From: Streptomyces sp. NRRL S-244
Lineage (GTDB): Bacteria; Actinomycetota; Actinomycetes; Streptomycetales; Streptomycetaceae
Assembly: GCF_000717915.1 (NCBI RefSeq)
Contig: NZ_JOCX01000008.1
Span: 62,001 to 126,000 of the forward strand
DNA: 64,000 nt
Reading direction: 5' to 3'
The notes below the pieces were generated by a model. The model did no database searches, was not told where the DNA came from, and worked only from the letters and a program-made list of their open reading frames with translations. The position numbers and the translations under genes are program-made. This document shows positions 35,401-43,906 of the stretch, in pieces; the stretch's first letter is position 1; every line of letters begins with the position of its first letter.

Positions 35401-35963
35401 AAGTACCGGTCCTTGCCGAAGATGTCCTGGTACTCGGCGGCCGACTTCAGGGCCTCGTCGAACTGGCCGAGGCGAAGGCGCGTCTGCAGCTCGCCGGAGG
35501 GGCAGCCGGTGGAGGCGATGAGCCCCTCGGACCACTTGGAGATGGTCTCCTTGTCCATGCGCGGCCACTTCGTGAGCCAGCCCTCGGCATAGGCGTCGGA
35601 GGACAGCCGGAAGAGGTTGTTCAGCCCGGTGGCGTTCGCCGCCCAGATCGTCTTGTGGGTGTAGCCACCGGAACCGGACACGTCGTCGCGCTTCTGGTGG
35701 GGCTGGCCCCACTGGATGCGCCGCTTGTTGCGCCGGGACTCGGGAGCCACGTACGCCTCGATGCCGATGATCGGCGTGACCCCGGCCTTCTGGGCGGTGT
35801 GGAAGAAGTCGTACGCACCGTGCAGGTTGCCGTGGTCGGACATGGCGATGTGCGTCATGCCCATCTCATTGCACGCGTTGAACATGTCCTTCAGCCGCGC
35901 GGCACCGTCCAGCAGCGAGTACTGGGTGTGGACGTGCAGGTGCGTGAACGGCGGCTTGGTCAC
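32421..35963 (-). CDS. dnaE: DNA polymerase III alpha subunit
   Basis: The replicative polymerase catalytic subunit, 1,180 aa. The N-terminal PHP domain starts FTHLHVHTQYSLLDGAARL, with MSDHGNLHG. The palm active site is PDVDIDFDERRR. YGLIVYQEQVQ, FNKAHSAAYGLVSYWTAYLKA, the HhH region and the OB-fold stretch VTIGGIISGLQRKMTKQGNAWAIATVEDL follow in order. The GTG at 35963 has AGGAG 9 nt upstream. It is transcribed alone, convergent with the 55-aa gene and divergent from the DUF2252 gene. Confidence 0.98.
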   Translation of the reverse strand: MTKPPFTHLHVHTQYSLLDGAARLKDMFNACNEMGMTHIAMSDHGNLHGAYDFFHTAQKAGVTPIIGIEAYVAPESRRNKRRIQWGQPHQKRDDVSGSGGYTHKTIWAANATGLNNLFRLSSDAYAEGWLTKWPRMDKETISKWSEGLIASTGCPSGELQTRLRLGQFDEALKSAAEYQDIFGKDRYFLELMDHGIEIERRVRDGLLEIGKKLGIPPLVTNDSHYTYASEAGAHDALLCIQTGKNLSDPDRFRFDGTGYYLKSTDEMYAIDSSDAWQEGCANTKLVADQIDTEGMFKFRNLMPKFDIPEGHTEVSWFREETMRGMHRRYPGGIPDDRMKQAEYEMDTIISMGFPGYFLVVADFIMWAKNQGIAVGPGRGSAAGSIVAYAMGITDLDPLTHGLIFERFLNPERVSMPDVDIDFDERRRVEVIRYVTEKYGADKVAMIGTYGTIKAKNAIKDSARVLGYPYAMGDRLTKAMPADVLGKGIPLSGILDPQHPRYGEAGEIRGMYENEPDVKKVIDTARGVEGLVRQMGVHAAGVIMSSETITDHVPVWVRHTDGVTITQWDYPSCESLGLLKMDFLGLRNLTIMDDAVKMVKANKGIDIDLLALPLDDPKTFELLGRGDTLGVFQFDGGPMRSLLRLMKPDNFEDISAVSALYRPGPMGMNSHTNYALRKNKQQEITPIHPELEGPLEEVLAVTYGLIVYQEQVQKAAQIIAGYSLGEADILRRVMGKKKPEELAKNFVIFEEGARSKGFSDQAIKALWDVLVPFAGYAFNKAHSAAYGLVSYWTAYLKANFPAEYMAGLLTSVKDDKDKSAIYLNECRRMGIKVLPPNVNESEPNFAAQGDDVILFGLTAVRNVGQNVVESIIKTRKAKGKYSTFPDFLDKVEAVVCNKRTVESLIKAGAFDEMGHTRKGLVAHHESMIDNVVAVKRKEAEGQFDLFGGMGDEGASDEPGFGLDVEFSDVEWEKSYLLAQEREMLGLYVSDHPLFGLEHVLSDKTDAGISQLTGGEHSDGAVVTIGGIISGLQRKMTKQGNAWAIATVEDLAGSIECMFFPATYQLVSTQLVEDTVVFVKGRLDKREDVPRLVAMEMMVPDLSSAGTNAPVVLTIPTVKVTPPMVTRLGEILRHHKGNTEVRIKLQGPRSTTVLRLDKHRVQPDPALFGDLKVLLGPSCLAG

Positions 35964-36133
35964 GGCGGGAGGCTCCTGACGGTGGGGGCGGCGGCAGCTA
36001 TGAATCCTACGTCCCGGGAATGACAGATCACGGGCACTGCGGGGTACGGTCGGGCGTTGCAGAACCAGGACGACCCACCCGACGTCCAGTCGGTCAGAAC
36101 CTGTACCAGCCCGTGCACCAGGAGGCACCCGCC

Positions 36134-37459
36134 ATGGCGGTCCCCGAGACGACGAACGAGCAGCGCGCCGAGCAGATACTCGATGTGTTCGACACCGCAT
36201 TCGGTGAGCTGCTCGCCGCCGACCCCGCGGCGTTCCAGGTCAAATTCCGCAAGATGGCGGCCTCGGCCTTCGCCTTCTACCGCGGAACGGCCTGCCTCTT
36301 CTACGCCGACCTGGAGCGCGACCGGCACGGCGGGCCCTACCTGGACGAGCGGACCGGCCGGGTCTGGATCCACGGCGACCTGCACGCCGAGAACTTCGGC
36401 ACGTACATGGACGCCACCGGCCGCCTGATCTTCAACGTCAACGACTTCGACGAGGCGTACGTCGGCCCCTTCACCTGGGACCTGAAGCGGTTCGCGGCCT
36501 CCGTCGCCCTGATCGGCTACACCAAGGCGCTCAGCGACGAGCAGATCAGCGAGCTGGTGCGGACCTACGCGGGCGCCTACCGGGAGCGGATCCACCGCCT
36601 GGCCACCGGCGCCAAGAACGAAGAGGTGCCCTCCTTCACGCTGGACACCGCCGAGGGGCCGCTGCTGGGCGCCCTGCGCTCGGCCCGCTCCCGCACCCGC
36701 TTCTCCCTGCTGGACTCGATGACCGAGATCCGGGACTACGAGCGGCGCTTCACCTCCGGGGGCGGCTCGATCGAGCTGGACGCGGCCACCCGCTACAAGG
36801 TGCTCGCCGCCTTCGACGGGTACCTGGAGACCCTCCCCGACGAGTCCCTGGTCCGGCCCGACTCCTACCGGGTCAAGGACGTGGTGGGCCGCCGCGGCGT
36901 CGGGATCGGCTCGGCCGGCCTGCCCTCGTACAACATCCTGCTGGAGGGGCACAGCGACGCCCTGGAGAACGACGTCGTGATCTACCTCAAGCAGGCGCAG
37001 ACCCCCGCGGTGTCCCGGCACATCACCGACCGGGCCGTGCGGGACTACTTCCGGCACGAGGGCCACCGCACGGTGATCTCCCAGCGCGCCCTGCAGGCGC
37101 ACGCCGACCCGTGGCTGGGCTGGACCGAGCTGGACGGCTCCGGCCAGCTGGTGGCCGAGGTCTCGCCGTACGCGGTGGACCTGGACTGGTCGGACCTGGA
37201 CGAACCGGAGGAGATCGCGGCCGTCGTCGCGGACCTGGGCCGGGCGACGGCGACCATGCACGCGTCGGCCGACGAGGCCGAGAGCGGGCACTCCCTGGTG
37301 CCGTTCTCCACCGAGCGGGCCATCGACGCGGCGATCGCCGCCGACGAGGAGGGCTTCTCGGAGCTCCTGGTCGACTTCGCGCACGCGTACGGGGCCCGGG
37401 CGCGCGCCGACCACCAGATCTTCGTGGACCTGTTCCGCAACGGCCGCATCATGCATTGA
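36134..37459 (+). CDS. DUF2252 family kinase-like protein
   Basis: 441 aa behind CAGGAGG. The family resembles aminoglycoside/choline kinases. IHGDLHAENFG (79-89) supplies a catalytic-loop Asp (D82) and Asn (N87), and NVNDFDEAYVGPFTWDLKR (D104) supplies the metal-binding Asp. The N-lobe has FAFYRGTACLFYADL. No substrate is known for the family. The gene is divergent from dnaE with a 170-bp gap. Confidence 0.85.
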   Translation: MAVPETTNEQRAEQILDVFDTAFGELLAADPAAFQVKFRKMAASAFAFYRGTACLFYADLERDRHGGPYLDERTGRVWIHGDLHAENFGTYMDATGRLIFNVNDFDEAYVGPFTWDLKRFAASVALIGYTKALSDEQISELVRTYAGAYRERIHRLATGAKNEEVPSFTLDTAEGPLLGALRSARSRTRFSLLDSMTEIRDYERRFTSGGGSIELDAATRYKVLAAFDGYLETLPDESLVRPDSYRVKDVVGRRGVGIGSAGLPSYNILLEGHSDALENDVVIYLKQAQTPAVSRHITDRAVRDYFRHEGHRTVISQRALQAHADPWLGWTELDGSGQLVAEVSPYAVDLDWSDLDEPEEIAAVVADLGRATATMHASADEAESGHSLVPFSTERAIDAAIAADEEGFSELLVDFAHAYGARARADHQIFVDLFRNGRIMH

Positions 37460-37553
37460 GCATTGTCATGCAGTGAGCACTTTCGGCCGCGGTCCCCGGA
37501 CTGCACGGGACCGGGGACCCGTTTTCACAGGGACACGTGGCAGACTCGCGGCG

Positions 37554-38243
37554 ATGGACATATCGAGGGCAGGGCTGAGAGGGCTGCGGGCCGCGCTGTT
37601 CAGCGCGCTCGTCGTGCTGCTCTCGGCCGGCTCGCACGTCCTGATGTCCCGCGTCCCGCTGCCCCCCGCCCTCGTGGCCGGCGCCTTCGCCGGGGTGTTC
37701 CTGCTCACGTACGCGCTGGCCGGCCGCGAGCGGGGCTTCGGCCCCATCGCCGCGCTGCTGGTTCCGCTGGAGCTGGCCGCCGACACGGTCTTCACCGCCG
37801 GGCAGCACGTCTGCTACGGCCCGGCCGGCGGGCCCGTCGCCGGGCCGCTGCGGGCGCTCGGCCTCGACGCGCTGTGCGGCGGCCCGCCGCTGGGCGGCCC
37901 GCTGGCCGAGGTGCCCGGAGCCGTCCCCGACGCGGTGGCCCTGCTGGCCTCGCCCGGACCCTGGACCCCGTGGCTGCTGCTCGGCGCCCACGTCTCGGTC
38001 GGGCTGCTCGCCGCGGCCTGGCTGCGGTACGGGGAGCGCGCGCTGGGCCAGCTGCTGCGCGCGGTGGCGGCCCTCGCCTTCCGGCCGCTGCTGCTGGCCG
38101 CGGCCTCGGTGACGGCCGCTTTCGGCCCGGTGCGGCGGATACCGCGCCCGGCCCTTGCGGGCGCGGGGGCCCGTACCCGCTTCCCCGCCCATTCCGTGGG
38201 ACGCCGGGGACCTCCCGTACGCGGCGCGCTCGTCTGCGCCTGA
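37554..38243 (+). CDS. Hypothetical membrane protein
   Basis: 229 aa with four or so hydrophobic segments (about 14-32, 38-56, 62-80 and 140-160), Cys in VCYGPAGGP and ALCGG, and an Arg-rich C-terminus. I do not recognise a named family. No ribosome site precedes the ATG, so a leaderless start is possible. It ends 56 bp before the DsbA-like gene on the same strand and may be cotranscribed with it. Confidence 0.65.
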   Translation: MDISRAGLRGLRAALFSALVVLLSAGSHVLMSRVPLPPALVAGAFAGVFLLTYALAGRERGFGPIAALLVPLELAADTVFTAGQHVCYGPAGGPVAGPLRALGLDALCGGPPLGGPLAEVPGAVPDAVALLASPGPWTPWLLLGAHVSVGLLAAAWLRYGERALGQLLRAVAALAFRPLLLAAASVTAAFGPVRRIPRPALAGAGARTRFPAHSVGRRGPPVRGALVCA

Positions 38244-38299
38244 CCACCCCGCGTACGTCGGTCCCCCTTTTCCTCGAGTCACACCCCACGGAGATCACC

Positions 38300-39094
38300 A
38301 TGAGTTCACGCAACAGCCAGGCGAACAAGGCGGCGGCCCGCGAGCGGCTGCGCGCCGAGCGCGAGAAGCAGGCCAAGAAGGACAAGGCGCGCCGCCAGGT
38401 GCTGGTGGCCGGCGCCGTCGTCGCCGTCCTGGCGCTGGCCGGCGGCGTTGGCTACGCGGTCGTACAGGCCAACCAGCCGGGCGAGTGGGACAAGGCCGCC
38501 GACGCGACGCTGGTCGCCCCGAAGAACACCACGGGCGACAACGGCACCACGGTCGTCATAGGCAAGGCCGACGCCAAGAAGACCCTCGAGCTCTACGAGG
38601 ACGCGCGCTGCCCGATCTGCTCCCAGTTCGAGCAGGCCGTGGGCCCGCAGATCAAGAAGGACGTCGACGCCGGCAAGTACAAGATCCAGTACATCGGCGC
38701 CACCTTCCTCGACAAGGGCTTCGGCGGCAGCGGTTCGAAGAACGCGCTGAGCGCGCTGGGCGCGGCCCTGAACGTGAGCCCCGAGGCGTTCCTGGAGTAC
38801 AAGACCGCCCTGTACACCAAGGAGAACCACCCGGAGGAGCGCGACGACAAGTTCAGCAAGGACGACTACCTGCTGAAGATCGCGGACCAGGTGCCGGCGC
38901 TCAAGGGCAACGCCGAGTTCAAGAAGGCCGTCGAGGACGGCACGTACAACCGCTGGGCGATCGAGATGTCGAAGGTCTTCGACAAGAGCGGCCAGAAGGG
39001 CACGCCGTCGCTGAAGATGGACGGCAAGACGATCGACATCAAGATGACGCCGGAGGAGTTCACGGCCGGGATCGACAAGGCCATCGCGGGCTGA
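38300..39094 (+). CDS. DsbA-family membrane-anchored thioredoxin-like protein (2)
   Basis: 264 aa behind ACGGAG. The layout is like that of the protein at 10085: a basic cytoplasmic start ([23 protein letters not shown]), one membrane helix (about 33-55), then an extracytoplasmic thioredoxin-fold domain with C104-P-I-C107 in [13 protein letters not shown] and the cis-Pro segment [12 protein letters not shown]. It lacks the Ser-rich tail of the first copy. It probably handles thiols in exported proteins. A strong terminator follows. Confidence 0.87.
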   Translation: MSSRNSQANKAAARERLRAEREKQAKKDKARRQVLVAGAVVAVLALAGGVGYAVVQANQPGEWDKAADATLVAPKNTTGDNGTTVVIGKADAKKTLELYEDARCPICSQFEQAVGPQIKKDVDAGKYKIQYIGATFLDKGFGGSGSKNALSALGAALNVSPEAFLEYKTALYTKENHPEERDDKFSKDDYLLKIADQVPALKGNAEFKKAVEDGTYNRWAIEMSKVFDKSGQKGTPSLKMDGKTIDIKMTPEEFTAGIDKAIAG

Positions 39095-39124
39095 TCGACC
39101 CGACCGCGGCATACCGGCCGGAGG

Positions 39125-39161
39125 AACAGGCAGGCGAACTCCGAGAGTTCGCCTGCCTGTT
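39125..39161. terminator. Terminator, 17-bp perfect stem
   Basis: Arms 39125-39141 and 39145-39161 (AACAGGCAGGCGAACTC and complement), loop CGA. It follows the DsbA-like gene and precedes the phoD promoter. Confidence 0.92.
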
Positions 39162-39173
39162 GCCTTCCCAGGG

Positions 39174-39204
39174 GTGTACCAGCGGTTATACCCGTCAGTA
39201 ATAT
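39174..39204 (+). promoter_or_regulatory. phoD promoter with PHO-box-like direct repeats
   Basis: GTGTACC (39174-39180), GTTATAC (39185-39191) and CAGTAAT (39196-39202) recur at the 11-nt period of streptomycete PHO boxes (GTTCACC every 11 nt). The -10-like TAATAT (39199-39204) overlaps the last unit and ends 8 nt before the GTG start, so the mRNA is probably leaderless. PhoP control of phoD is known in S. coelicolor; binding here is inferred. Confidence 0.5.
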
Positions 39205-39212
39205 GCCGGTCC

Positions 39213-40877
39213 GTGACCAGTCATCTCCCCTCCCCCACCGCGGCAACTCCGCGCCGCCGTACGGTCGTCAAGGCCGCTGCGGCCACCGCCGCCCTCGCGC
39301 CCTTCGCGACGGCCGCCCTGGGCATCTCGCCCGCGTCCGCGGCCTCGAACGGGCCCGCCTTCCTGCACGGCGTCGCCTCCGGCGACCCGCTGCCCGACGG
39401 GATCCTGCTGTGGACCCGCGTCACCCCGACCCCCGAGGCCGTGCCCGGCTCCGGCGTCGGCCCGGCCACCCAGGTGGCCTGGGAGGTGGCCGAGGACAAG
39501 GCCTTCTCCCGGATCGCGGCGAGCGGCTCCGTCACGGCGACCGCCGCCACCGACCACACGGTCAAGGCGGACGTCCGCGGACTGCGGCCGCAGACCCCGT
39601 ACTTCTACCGGTTCACCGCCGGCGGCGCCGTCTCCCCGGTCGGGCGCACCCTGACCGCCCCGGGCCACGACGCGACGACCCCCGGGGTCCGCTTCGGCGT
39701 GGTCTCCTGCGCCAACTGGGAGGCCGGCTACTTCTCGGCCTACCGCCACCTGGCCGCCCGCAGCGACCTGCACGCGATCCTGCACCTCGGCGACTACATC
39801 TACGAGTACGCGAACGGGGCCTACCCCGAGGCGAAGTACGTCGTACGCGCGCACGAGCCGCGGCACGAGATCCTCACCCTCGCCGACTACCGGACCCGGC
39901 ACGGCAAGTACAAGACCGACGCCGACCTCCAGGCGCTGCACGCCGCGCACGCGATCGTCGCGATATGGGACGACCACGAGTTCGCCAACGACGCCTGGTC
40001 GGGCGGCGCGGAGAACCACACCCCGGGCGCCGAGGGCGACTGGGCGGCCCGCGCGGCCGCCGCCAAGCAGGCGTACTTCGAGTGGATGCCGGTCCGCACC
40101 TCCACGGCCGGCACCGTCTACCGGCGGCTGCGCTTCGGCAACCTCGCCGACCTGCACCTGCTGGACCTGCGCACCTTCCGCTCCCAGCAGGCCAAGATAG
40201 GCAGCGGCGCGGTCGACGACCCCGAGCGCACCATCACCGGCCGGGCGCAGCTGGACTGGCTCAAGTCGGGCCTCGCGAACTCGAACGCGACCTGGAAGCT
40301 GGTCGGGACCTCGGTCATGATCTCGCCGGTGGCCTTCGGCTCGCTGCCCGCGCACCTGCTGGCGCCGCTGGCGAAGCTGCTGGGCCTGCCCGAGGGCGGA
40401 CTCGCGATCAACGTGGACCAGTGGGACGGCTACACGGACGACCGCAAGGAGCTGCTGACCCACCTGAAGGACCAGAACATCAAGAACACGGTCTTCCTCA
40501 CCGGTGACATCCACATGGCGTGGGCGAACGAGGTCCCGATGAACATGGCGACGTATCCGGGCTCGGGTACGGCGGCCACCGAGTTCGTCGTGACGTCGGT
40601 GACCTCCGACAACATCGACGACCTCCTGCACGTGCCGGCGGACACCGCGTCCCTCGTAGCGGAGGCGGCGATCAAGGCCGCCAACTGGCACGTGAAGTGG
40701 CTGGACATGGACGCACACGGCTACGGGGTGCTGGACGTGACGGCCGAGCGTTCGCAGATGGACTACTACGTGGTGTCCGACAAGCGGAATCCGGCCGCCA
40801 CCACCGCGTGGGCCCGTTCGTACCGCACGCCGAACGGCACGCAGAAGGTGGAGCGGGCGTACCAGCCGGTGGGCTGA
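39213..40877 (+). CDS. phoD: Alkaline phosphatase D, Tat-exported
   Basis: A secreted Ca/Fe-dependent phosphatase/phosphodiesterase of the PhoD family, 554 aa. The N-terminus has a twin-arginine signal ([19 protein letters not shown]14-R16), cleavable near ASA-AS at 41-45. Family motifs are [68 protein letters not shown] and the C-terminal [13 protein letters not shown]. It releases phosphate from organic esters outside the cell. The GTG start has no ribosome site. It is monocistronic, with a hairpin terminator downstream. Confidence 0.95.
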   Translation: MTSHLPSPTAATPRRRTVVKAAAATAALAPFATAALGISPASAASNGPAFLHGVASGDPLPDGILLWTRVTPTPEAVPGSGVGPATQVAWEVAEDKAFSRIAASGSVTATAATDHTVKADVRGLRPQTPYFYRFTAGGAVSPVGRTLTAPGHDATTPGVRFGVVSCANWEAGYFSAYRHLAARSDLHAILHLGDYIYEYANGAYPEAKYVVRAHEPRHEILTLADYRTRHGKYKTDADLQALHAAHAIVAIWDDHEFANDAWSGGAENHTPGAEGDWAARAAAAKQAYFEWMPVRTSTAGTVYRRLRFGNLADLHLLDLRTFRSQQAKIGSGAVDDPERTITGRAQLDWLKSGLANSNATWKLVGTSVMISPVAFGSLPAHLLAPLAKLLGLPEGGLAINVDQWDGYTDDRKELLTHLKDQNIKNTVFLTGDIHMAWANEVPMNMATYPGSGTAATEFVVTSVTSDNIDDLLHVPADTASLVAEAAIKAANWHVKWLDMDAHGYGVLDVTAERSQMDYYVVSDKRNPAATTAWARSYRTPNGTQKVERAYQPVG

Positions 40878-40907
40878 CGATCTTCTGACTGTATGTCAAT
40901 TCTGTTG

Positions 40908-40948
40908 TGCGGAGGGGCGTCCGGTGCAGACCAGGCGCCCCTTCCGCA
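40908..40948 (+). terminator. Terminator after phoD
   Basis: TGCGGAGGGGCG pairs with CGCCCCTTCCGCA with one bulged base. It begins 31 bp after the phoD stop. Confidence 0.7.
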
Positions 40949-40965
40949 TCAGAAGCAACAAATCT

Positions 40966-41008
40966 TTTACGTAAAGGGCTTGCTCAGTGCATGACATGGA
41001 CACATAAG
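40966..41008 (+). promoter_or_regulatory. Promoter of the metalloprotease gene with adjacent palindrome
   Basis: A -35-like TTGCTC (40980-40985) and a -10-like CATAAG (41003-41008) are 17 bp apart. A perfect palindrome TTTACGTAAA (40966-40975) sits just upstream of the -35 and may be an operator. Confidence 0.5.
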
Positions 41009-41065
41009 ATTCGCGCCAGCGTGAGGAAATCCCTCACCCCCCACCACGCTTCGCGAGGAGTCAAC

Positions 41066-42055
41066 GTGCGCGCCTCCGCCCGCATATCCCCCATGCTCCG
41101 CCGCCGCCTCATGGGTACGGCCGTTCTGGCCGGAACCCTGGCGTTCGCCCCGCTCACGGCCCCCACGACCGTGGCTGCGGCGCCCAAGACCGGCGCCGAG
41201 GCCTGTGCCGACGCCGGCACCGCCTCCGCCAACGCCCGGGTCGCCCGCCCGAAGGACCAGCACGCGGCCGACCCCAACGAGGTGACGGACGCCCAGGTCA
41301 AGGCCATGGACGCCGACCTGGCCAAGAAGAGCGCCGAGCTCGGCCCGCAGCGCCAGATGCGTGCCGCCGAGGTCACCGCCGCGACGACCATCCCGGTCTA
41401 CGTCCACGTCATCACCTCCGGCACCGCCGGCAAGCTGACCGCCACGGACGTCAACAACCAGATCGCGGTCCTCAACGCCGCGTACAGCGGCAAGGGCACC
41501 GGCAACGTCGACTCGGGCTACCAGTTCTCGCTGGTCTCCACCGACTACACCGACAACGCCGCCTGGTACAACGTCTCGGACGGCACCCAGGCCGAGAAGG
41601 ACATGAAGAACGCCCTGCGCAAGGGCGGCGCGAACGCGCTCAACCTCTACACCGCCAACCTCGGCGGCGGCCTGCTCGGCTGGGCGACCTTCCCGAGCTC
41701 CTACGCCTCGCAGCCCAAGATGGACGGCGTGGTCATCCTCAACACCTCGCTGCCGGGCGGCTCCGCCGCCAACTACAACGAGGGCGACACCGGCACCCAC
41801 GAGGTCGGCCACTGGATGGGCCTCTACCACACCTTCCAGGGCGGCTGCTCGGGCAGCGGTGACTCCGTCTCCGACACCCCTGCCGAGAAGAGCGCCGCGT
41901 TCGAGTGCCCGACCGGCCGTGACAGCTGCACCAACAAGACGGGCGTCGACCCGATCCACAACTTCATGGACTACACGTACGACTCCTGCATGTACCAGTT
42001 CACCGCGGGCCAGGTGTCCCGCATGAAGAGCATGTGGAGCGCGTACCGCGGCTGA
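41066..42055 (+). CDS. Secreted zinc metalloprotease, M43 (pappalysin-like) type
   Basis: 329 aa from a GTG 5 nt behind GAGGAG. The basic start [22 protein letters not shown] and TTVAAAP form a Sec-type signal peptide. The active site is H245-E-V-G-H249-W-M-G-L-Y-H255, the extended metzincin HExxHxxGxxH motif, with a downstream Met-turn in [15 protein letters not shown]. Four or more Cys ([24 protein letters not shown]) could form disulfides. Residues 40-105 look like a propeptide. It probably digests extracellular protein. Confidence 0.9.
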   Translation: MRASARISPMLRRRLMGTAVLAGTLAFAPLTAPTTVAAAPKTGAEACADAGTASANARVARPKDQHAADPNEVTDAQVKAMDADLAKKSAELGPQRQMRAAEVTAATTIPVYVHVITSGTAGKLTATDVNNQIAVLNAAYSGKGTGNVDSGYQFSLVSTDYTDNAAWYNVSDGTQAEKDMKNALRKGGANALNLYTANLGGGLLGWATFPSSYASQPKMDGVVILNTSLPGGSAANYNEGDTGTHEVGHWMGLYHTFQGGCSGSGDSVSDTPAEKSAAFECPTGRDSCTNKTGVDPIHNFMDYTYDSCMYQFTAGQVSRMKSMWSAYRG

Positions 42056-42072
42056 TCACCGCGTGAAGCGTC

Positions 42073-42107
42073 GAGGGGCGGGGCACGCGGTTCGTGCCCC
42101 GCCCCTC
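42073..42107 (+). terminator. Terminator after the metalloprotease gene
   Basis: A 15-bp perfect stem (42073-42087 with 42093-42107, loop CGGTT), followed by ACCGTTTTCCCC. It may serve both convergent genes. Confidence 0.9.
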
Positions 42108-42141
42108 ACCGTTTTCCCCGGGCCCGCGCCCGAGCCCGCTC

Positions 42142-42711
42142 CTACAGGGAGTCGAGGAAGGCGAGCGCGGCCTTCCAGGTCTGCTCCGCGGCCTCCGCGT
42201 CGTAGTCGTCGAGGTCCGGATCCGTGAACAGGTGCCCGGCACCCGGGTAGCGGTGCACCTCCACGTCCGCACCCGCGCGCCGCATCCGCAGGTACCAGGC
42301 CGTCAACCAGTCGTGCGGCTCGAACGGGTCCGGATCCGCGATGTGCAGCTGCACCGGCAGTTCGTCGACGGCGGTGTCCTCCTCCAGGTCCGCCGTCCCG
42401 TGCAGGAGCAGCAGCCCGCGCGCCTTCTCGTCGGCCAGGGCCAGGTGCTGGGCGACGGAGCCGCCGAAGGAGAAGCCCGCGTAGACCAGGCCCTGGTCGG
42501 AGTAGGGGGCGGAAGCCAGCACCGCGCGCTTGAGCAGCTCGTCGCGGCCGATCTCGTCCCGGTGTGCCATGCCCTCCTCGACGGTCTCGAAGGTGCGCCC
42601 CTCGAAGAGATCCGGCACCTGGACCTGGTGACCCGCCGCGCGCAGCCGGTCGGCCGCCGCGTGCACCGCGGGCCGCAGCCCGTACGTCGAATGGAAGAGC
42701 ACGATGTTCAT
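42142..42711 (-). CDS. Dienelactone hydrolase family protein
   Basis: A 189-aa alpha/beta hydrolase. The nucleophile elbow is G79-F-S81-F-G83, so the usual Cys of true dienelactone hydrolases is replaced by Ser. The late GAGHLFTDPD supplies the catalytic His, and the strand VQLHIADPDPFEPHDW leads to the acid. The substrate is unknown. The ATG at 42711 follows GATGGGG; the ATG three codons upstream is less well placed. The gene is divergent from the MscS gene. Confidence 0.85.
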   Translation of the reverse strand: MNIVLFHSTYGLRPAVHAAADRLRAAGHQVQVPDLFEGRTFETVEEGMAHRDEIGRDELLKRAVLASAPYSDQGLVYAGFSFGGSVAQHLALADEKARGLLLLHGTADLEEDTAVDELPVQLHIADPDPFEPHDWLTAWYLRMRRAGADVEVHRYPGAGHLFTDPDLDDYDAEAAEQTWKAALAFLDSL

Positions 42712-42776
42712 GCACCCCATCGTGCCATTCGTCGAACGGGAGGGGCCGAGGGCTCGTTCCGGTTACGTTGACGTGC

Positions 42777-43829
42777 ATGGACACGGACACCGTTCTGCGC
42801 CCGATCGCCGTCGTCGGCGGCGCCCTGGTCGTCACCCTGCTCGCCGGTTGGCTGCTGGACCTGCTGCTGCGCCGCGCCGACGCCCGGCACAGCGAGACCC
42901 CGCTGTGGGGGCTGCTGCGCCACTGCCGCCTGCCGTTCCAACTCGTACTGTGCACGACGCTGCTGTACGGATCCCACCGGCGGATGGGAATCGCGCCGCA
43001 GTACGTCTTCGCCGTGGGCCGCGCCCTGACCCTCGTACTGATCGGGTCGGCGGCGTGGCTGCTGGTGCGCATCGCGACGGCGGTCGTGGACTCCTCGTAC
43101 GCCCGTTACGCGGCCCGGAACCCGGACGGCGCCCGGGTGCGGCGGGTCCGCACCCAGGTGACGCTGATCCACCGCGTGGTCACGGCGGTGGTCGTGGTGG
43201 TCGCGGTGGCGGCGATGCTGCTCACCTTCCCGCCGATGCGGGCGGTGGGCGCCTCGATGCTGGCGTCGGCGGGCGTGCTCGGCATCGTGGCGGGCATCGC
43301 GGCCCAGTCCTCGCTGGGCAACCTGTTCGCCGGACTGCAGATCGCCTTCGGCGACACGGTGCGGATCGGGGACACGGTCGTCGTGGACAAGGAGTGGGGG
43401 ACGGTCGAGGAGATCACCCTGACCTTCCTGGTCGTCCGCACCTGGGACGAGCGGCGGATCACGATGCCTGTGTCGTATTTCACAGGGAAGCCGTACGAGA
43501 ACTGGTCGCGCGGCGGCGCCCAGATGACCGGAACGGTCTTCTGGCACCTGGACCACAGCGCACCGCTGGACCTGATGCGGGAGCAGCTCCAGGGGATCCT
43601 GGAGGAGATCCCGGAATGGGACGGACGCACCGCGAGCCTCGCGGTCACGGACACGACCCCGCACACCATCCAGGTCCGGGCGGTGGTCACGGCGAAGGAC
43701 GCGACGGACATCTGGACGGTCCGCTGCCAGGTCCGCGAGCGCCTGATCACCTGGCTCCTGGCCCACCACCCGTACGCCCTGCCCCGCATCGCCACCTCCC
43801 CGGCGGACCCGCGCCCGGAAGCGTCCTGA
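42777..43829 (+). CDS. MscS-family mechanosensitive ion channel
   Basis: 350 aa with membrane helices near 9-30, 48-64, 78-98 and 130-150. The pore-lining helix is GVLGIVAGIAAQSSLGNLFAGLQIAF, followed by the beta domain GDTVRIGDTVVVDKEWGTVEEITLTFLVVRTWDERRITMPVSYF. It relieves osmotic downshock. A -10-like TACGTT (42763-42768) lies just before the ATG, so the start may be leaderless. A G-rich repeat separates it from the convergent kinase gene. Confidence 0.92.
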   Translation: MDTDTVLRPIAVVGGALVVTLLAGWLLDLLLRRADARHSETPLWGLLRHCRLPFQLVLCTTLLYGSHRRMGIAPQYVFAVGRALTLVLIGSAAWLLVRIATAVVDSSYARYAARNPDGARVRRVRTQVTLIHRVVTAVVVVVAVAAMLLTFPPMRAVGASMLASAGVLGIVAGIAAQSSLGNLFAGLQIAFGDTVRIGDTVVVDKEWGTVEEITLTFLVVRTWDERRITMPVSYFTGKPYENWSRGGAQMTGTVFWHLDHSAPLDLMREQLQGILEEIPEWDGRTASLAVTDTTPHTIQVRAVVTAKDATDIWTVRCQVRERLITWLLAHHPYALPRIATSPADPRPEAS

Positions 43830-43843
43830 CGGCCGGAACCCGG

Positions 43844-43906
43844 GCCAGGGGCGGGGGCCAGGGGCGGGGGCCAGGGGCAGAGCCAAGGGCAGGGGCAGGG
43901 CCAGGG
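43844..43906. repeat. G-rich tandem repeat between convergent genes
   Basis: Units of about 12-13 bp (GGCCAGGGGCGGG and variants, degrading to AAGGGCAGGGGCAGGGCCAG) fill the gap between the MscS gene and the histidine-kinase stop. Plus-strand G-runs of 3-5 could form a G-quadruplex. No hairpin terminator is seen. Confidence 0.7.

Noticed and set aside
32493..36023. 1,176-codon plus-strand open frame opposite dnaE
   Set aside because: It mirrors dnaE codon by codon; composition is Val/Asp/Arg-rich and unlike any protein.
43844..43906. Repeat array before the kinase gene as CRISPR or an origin
   Set aside because: Units are short, G-rich and contiguous, with no spacers, DnaA boxes or AT-rich stretch.
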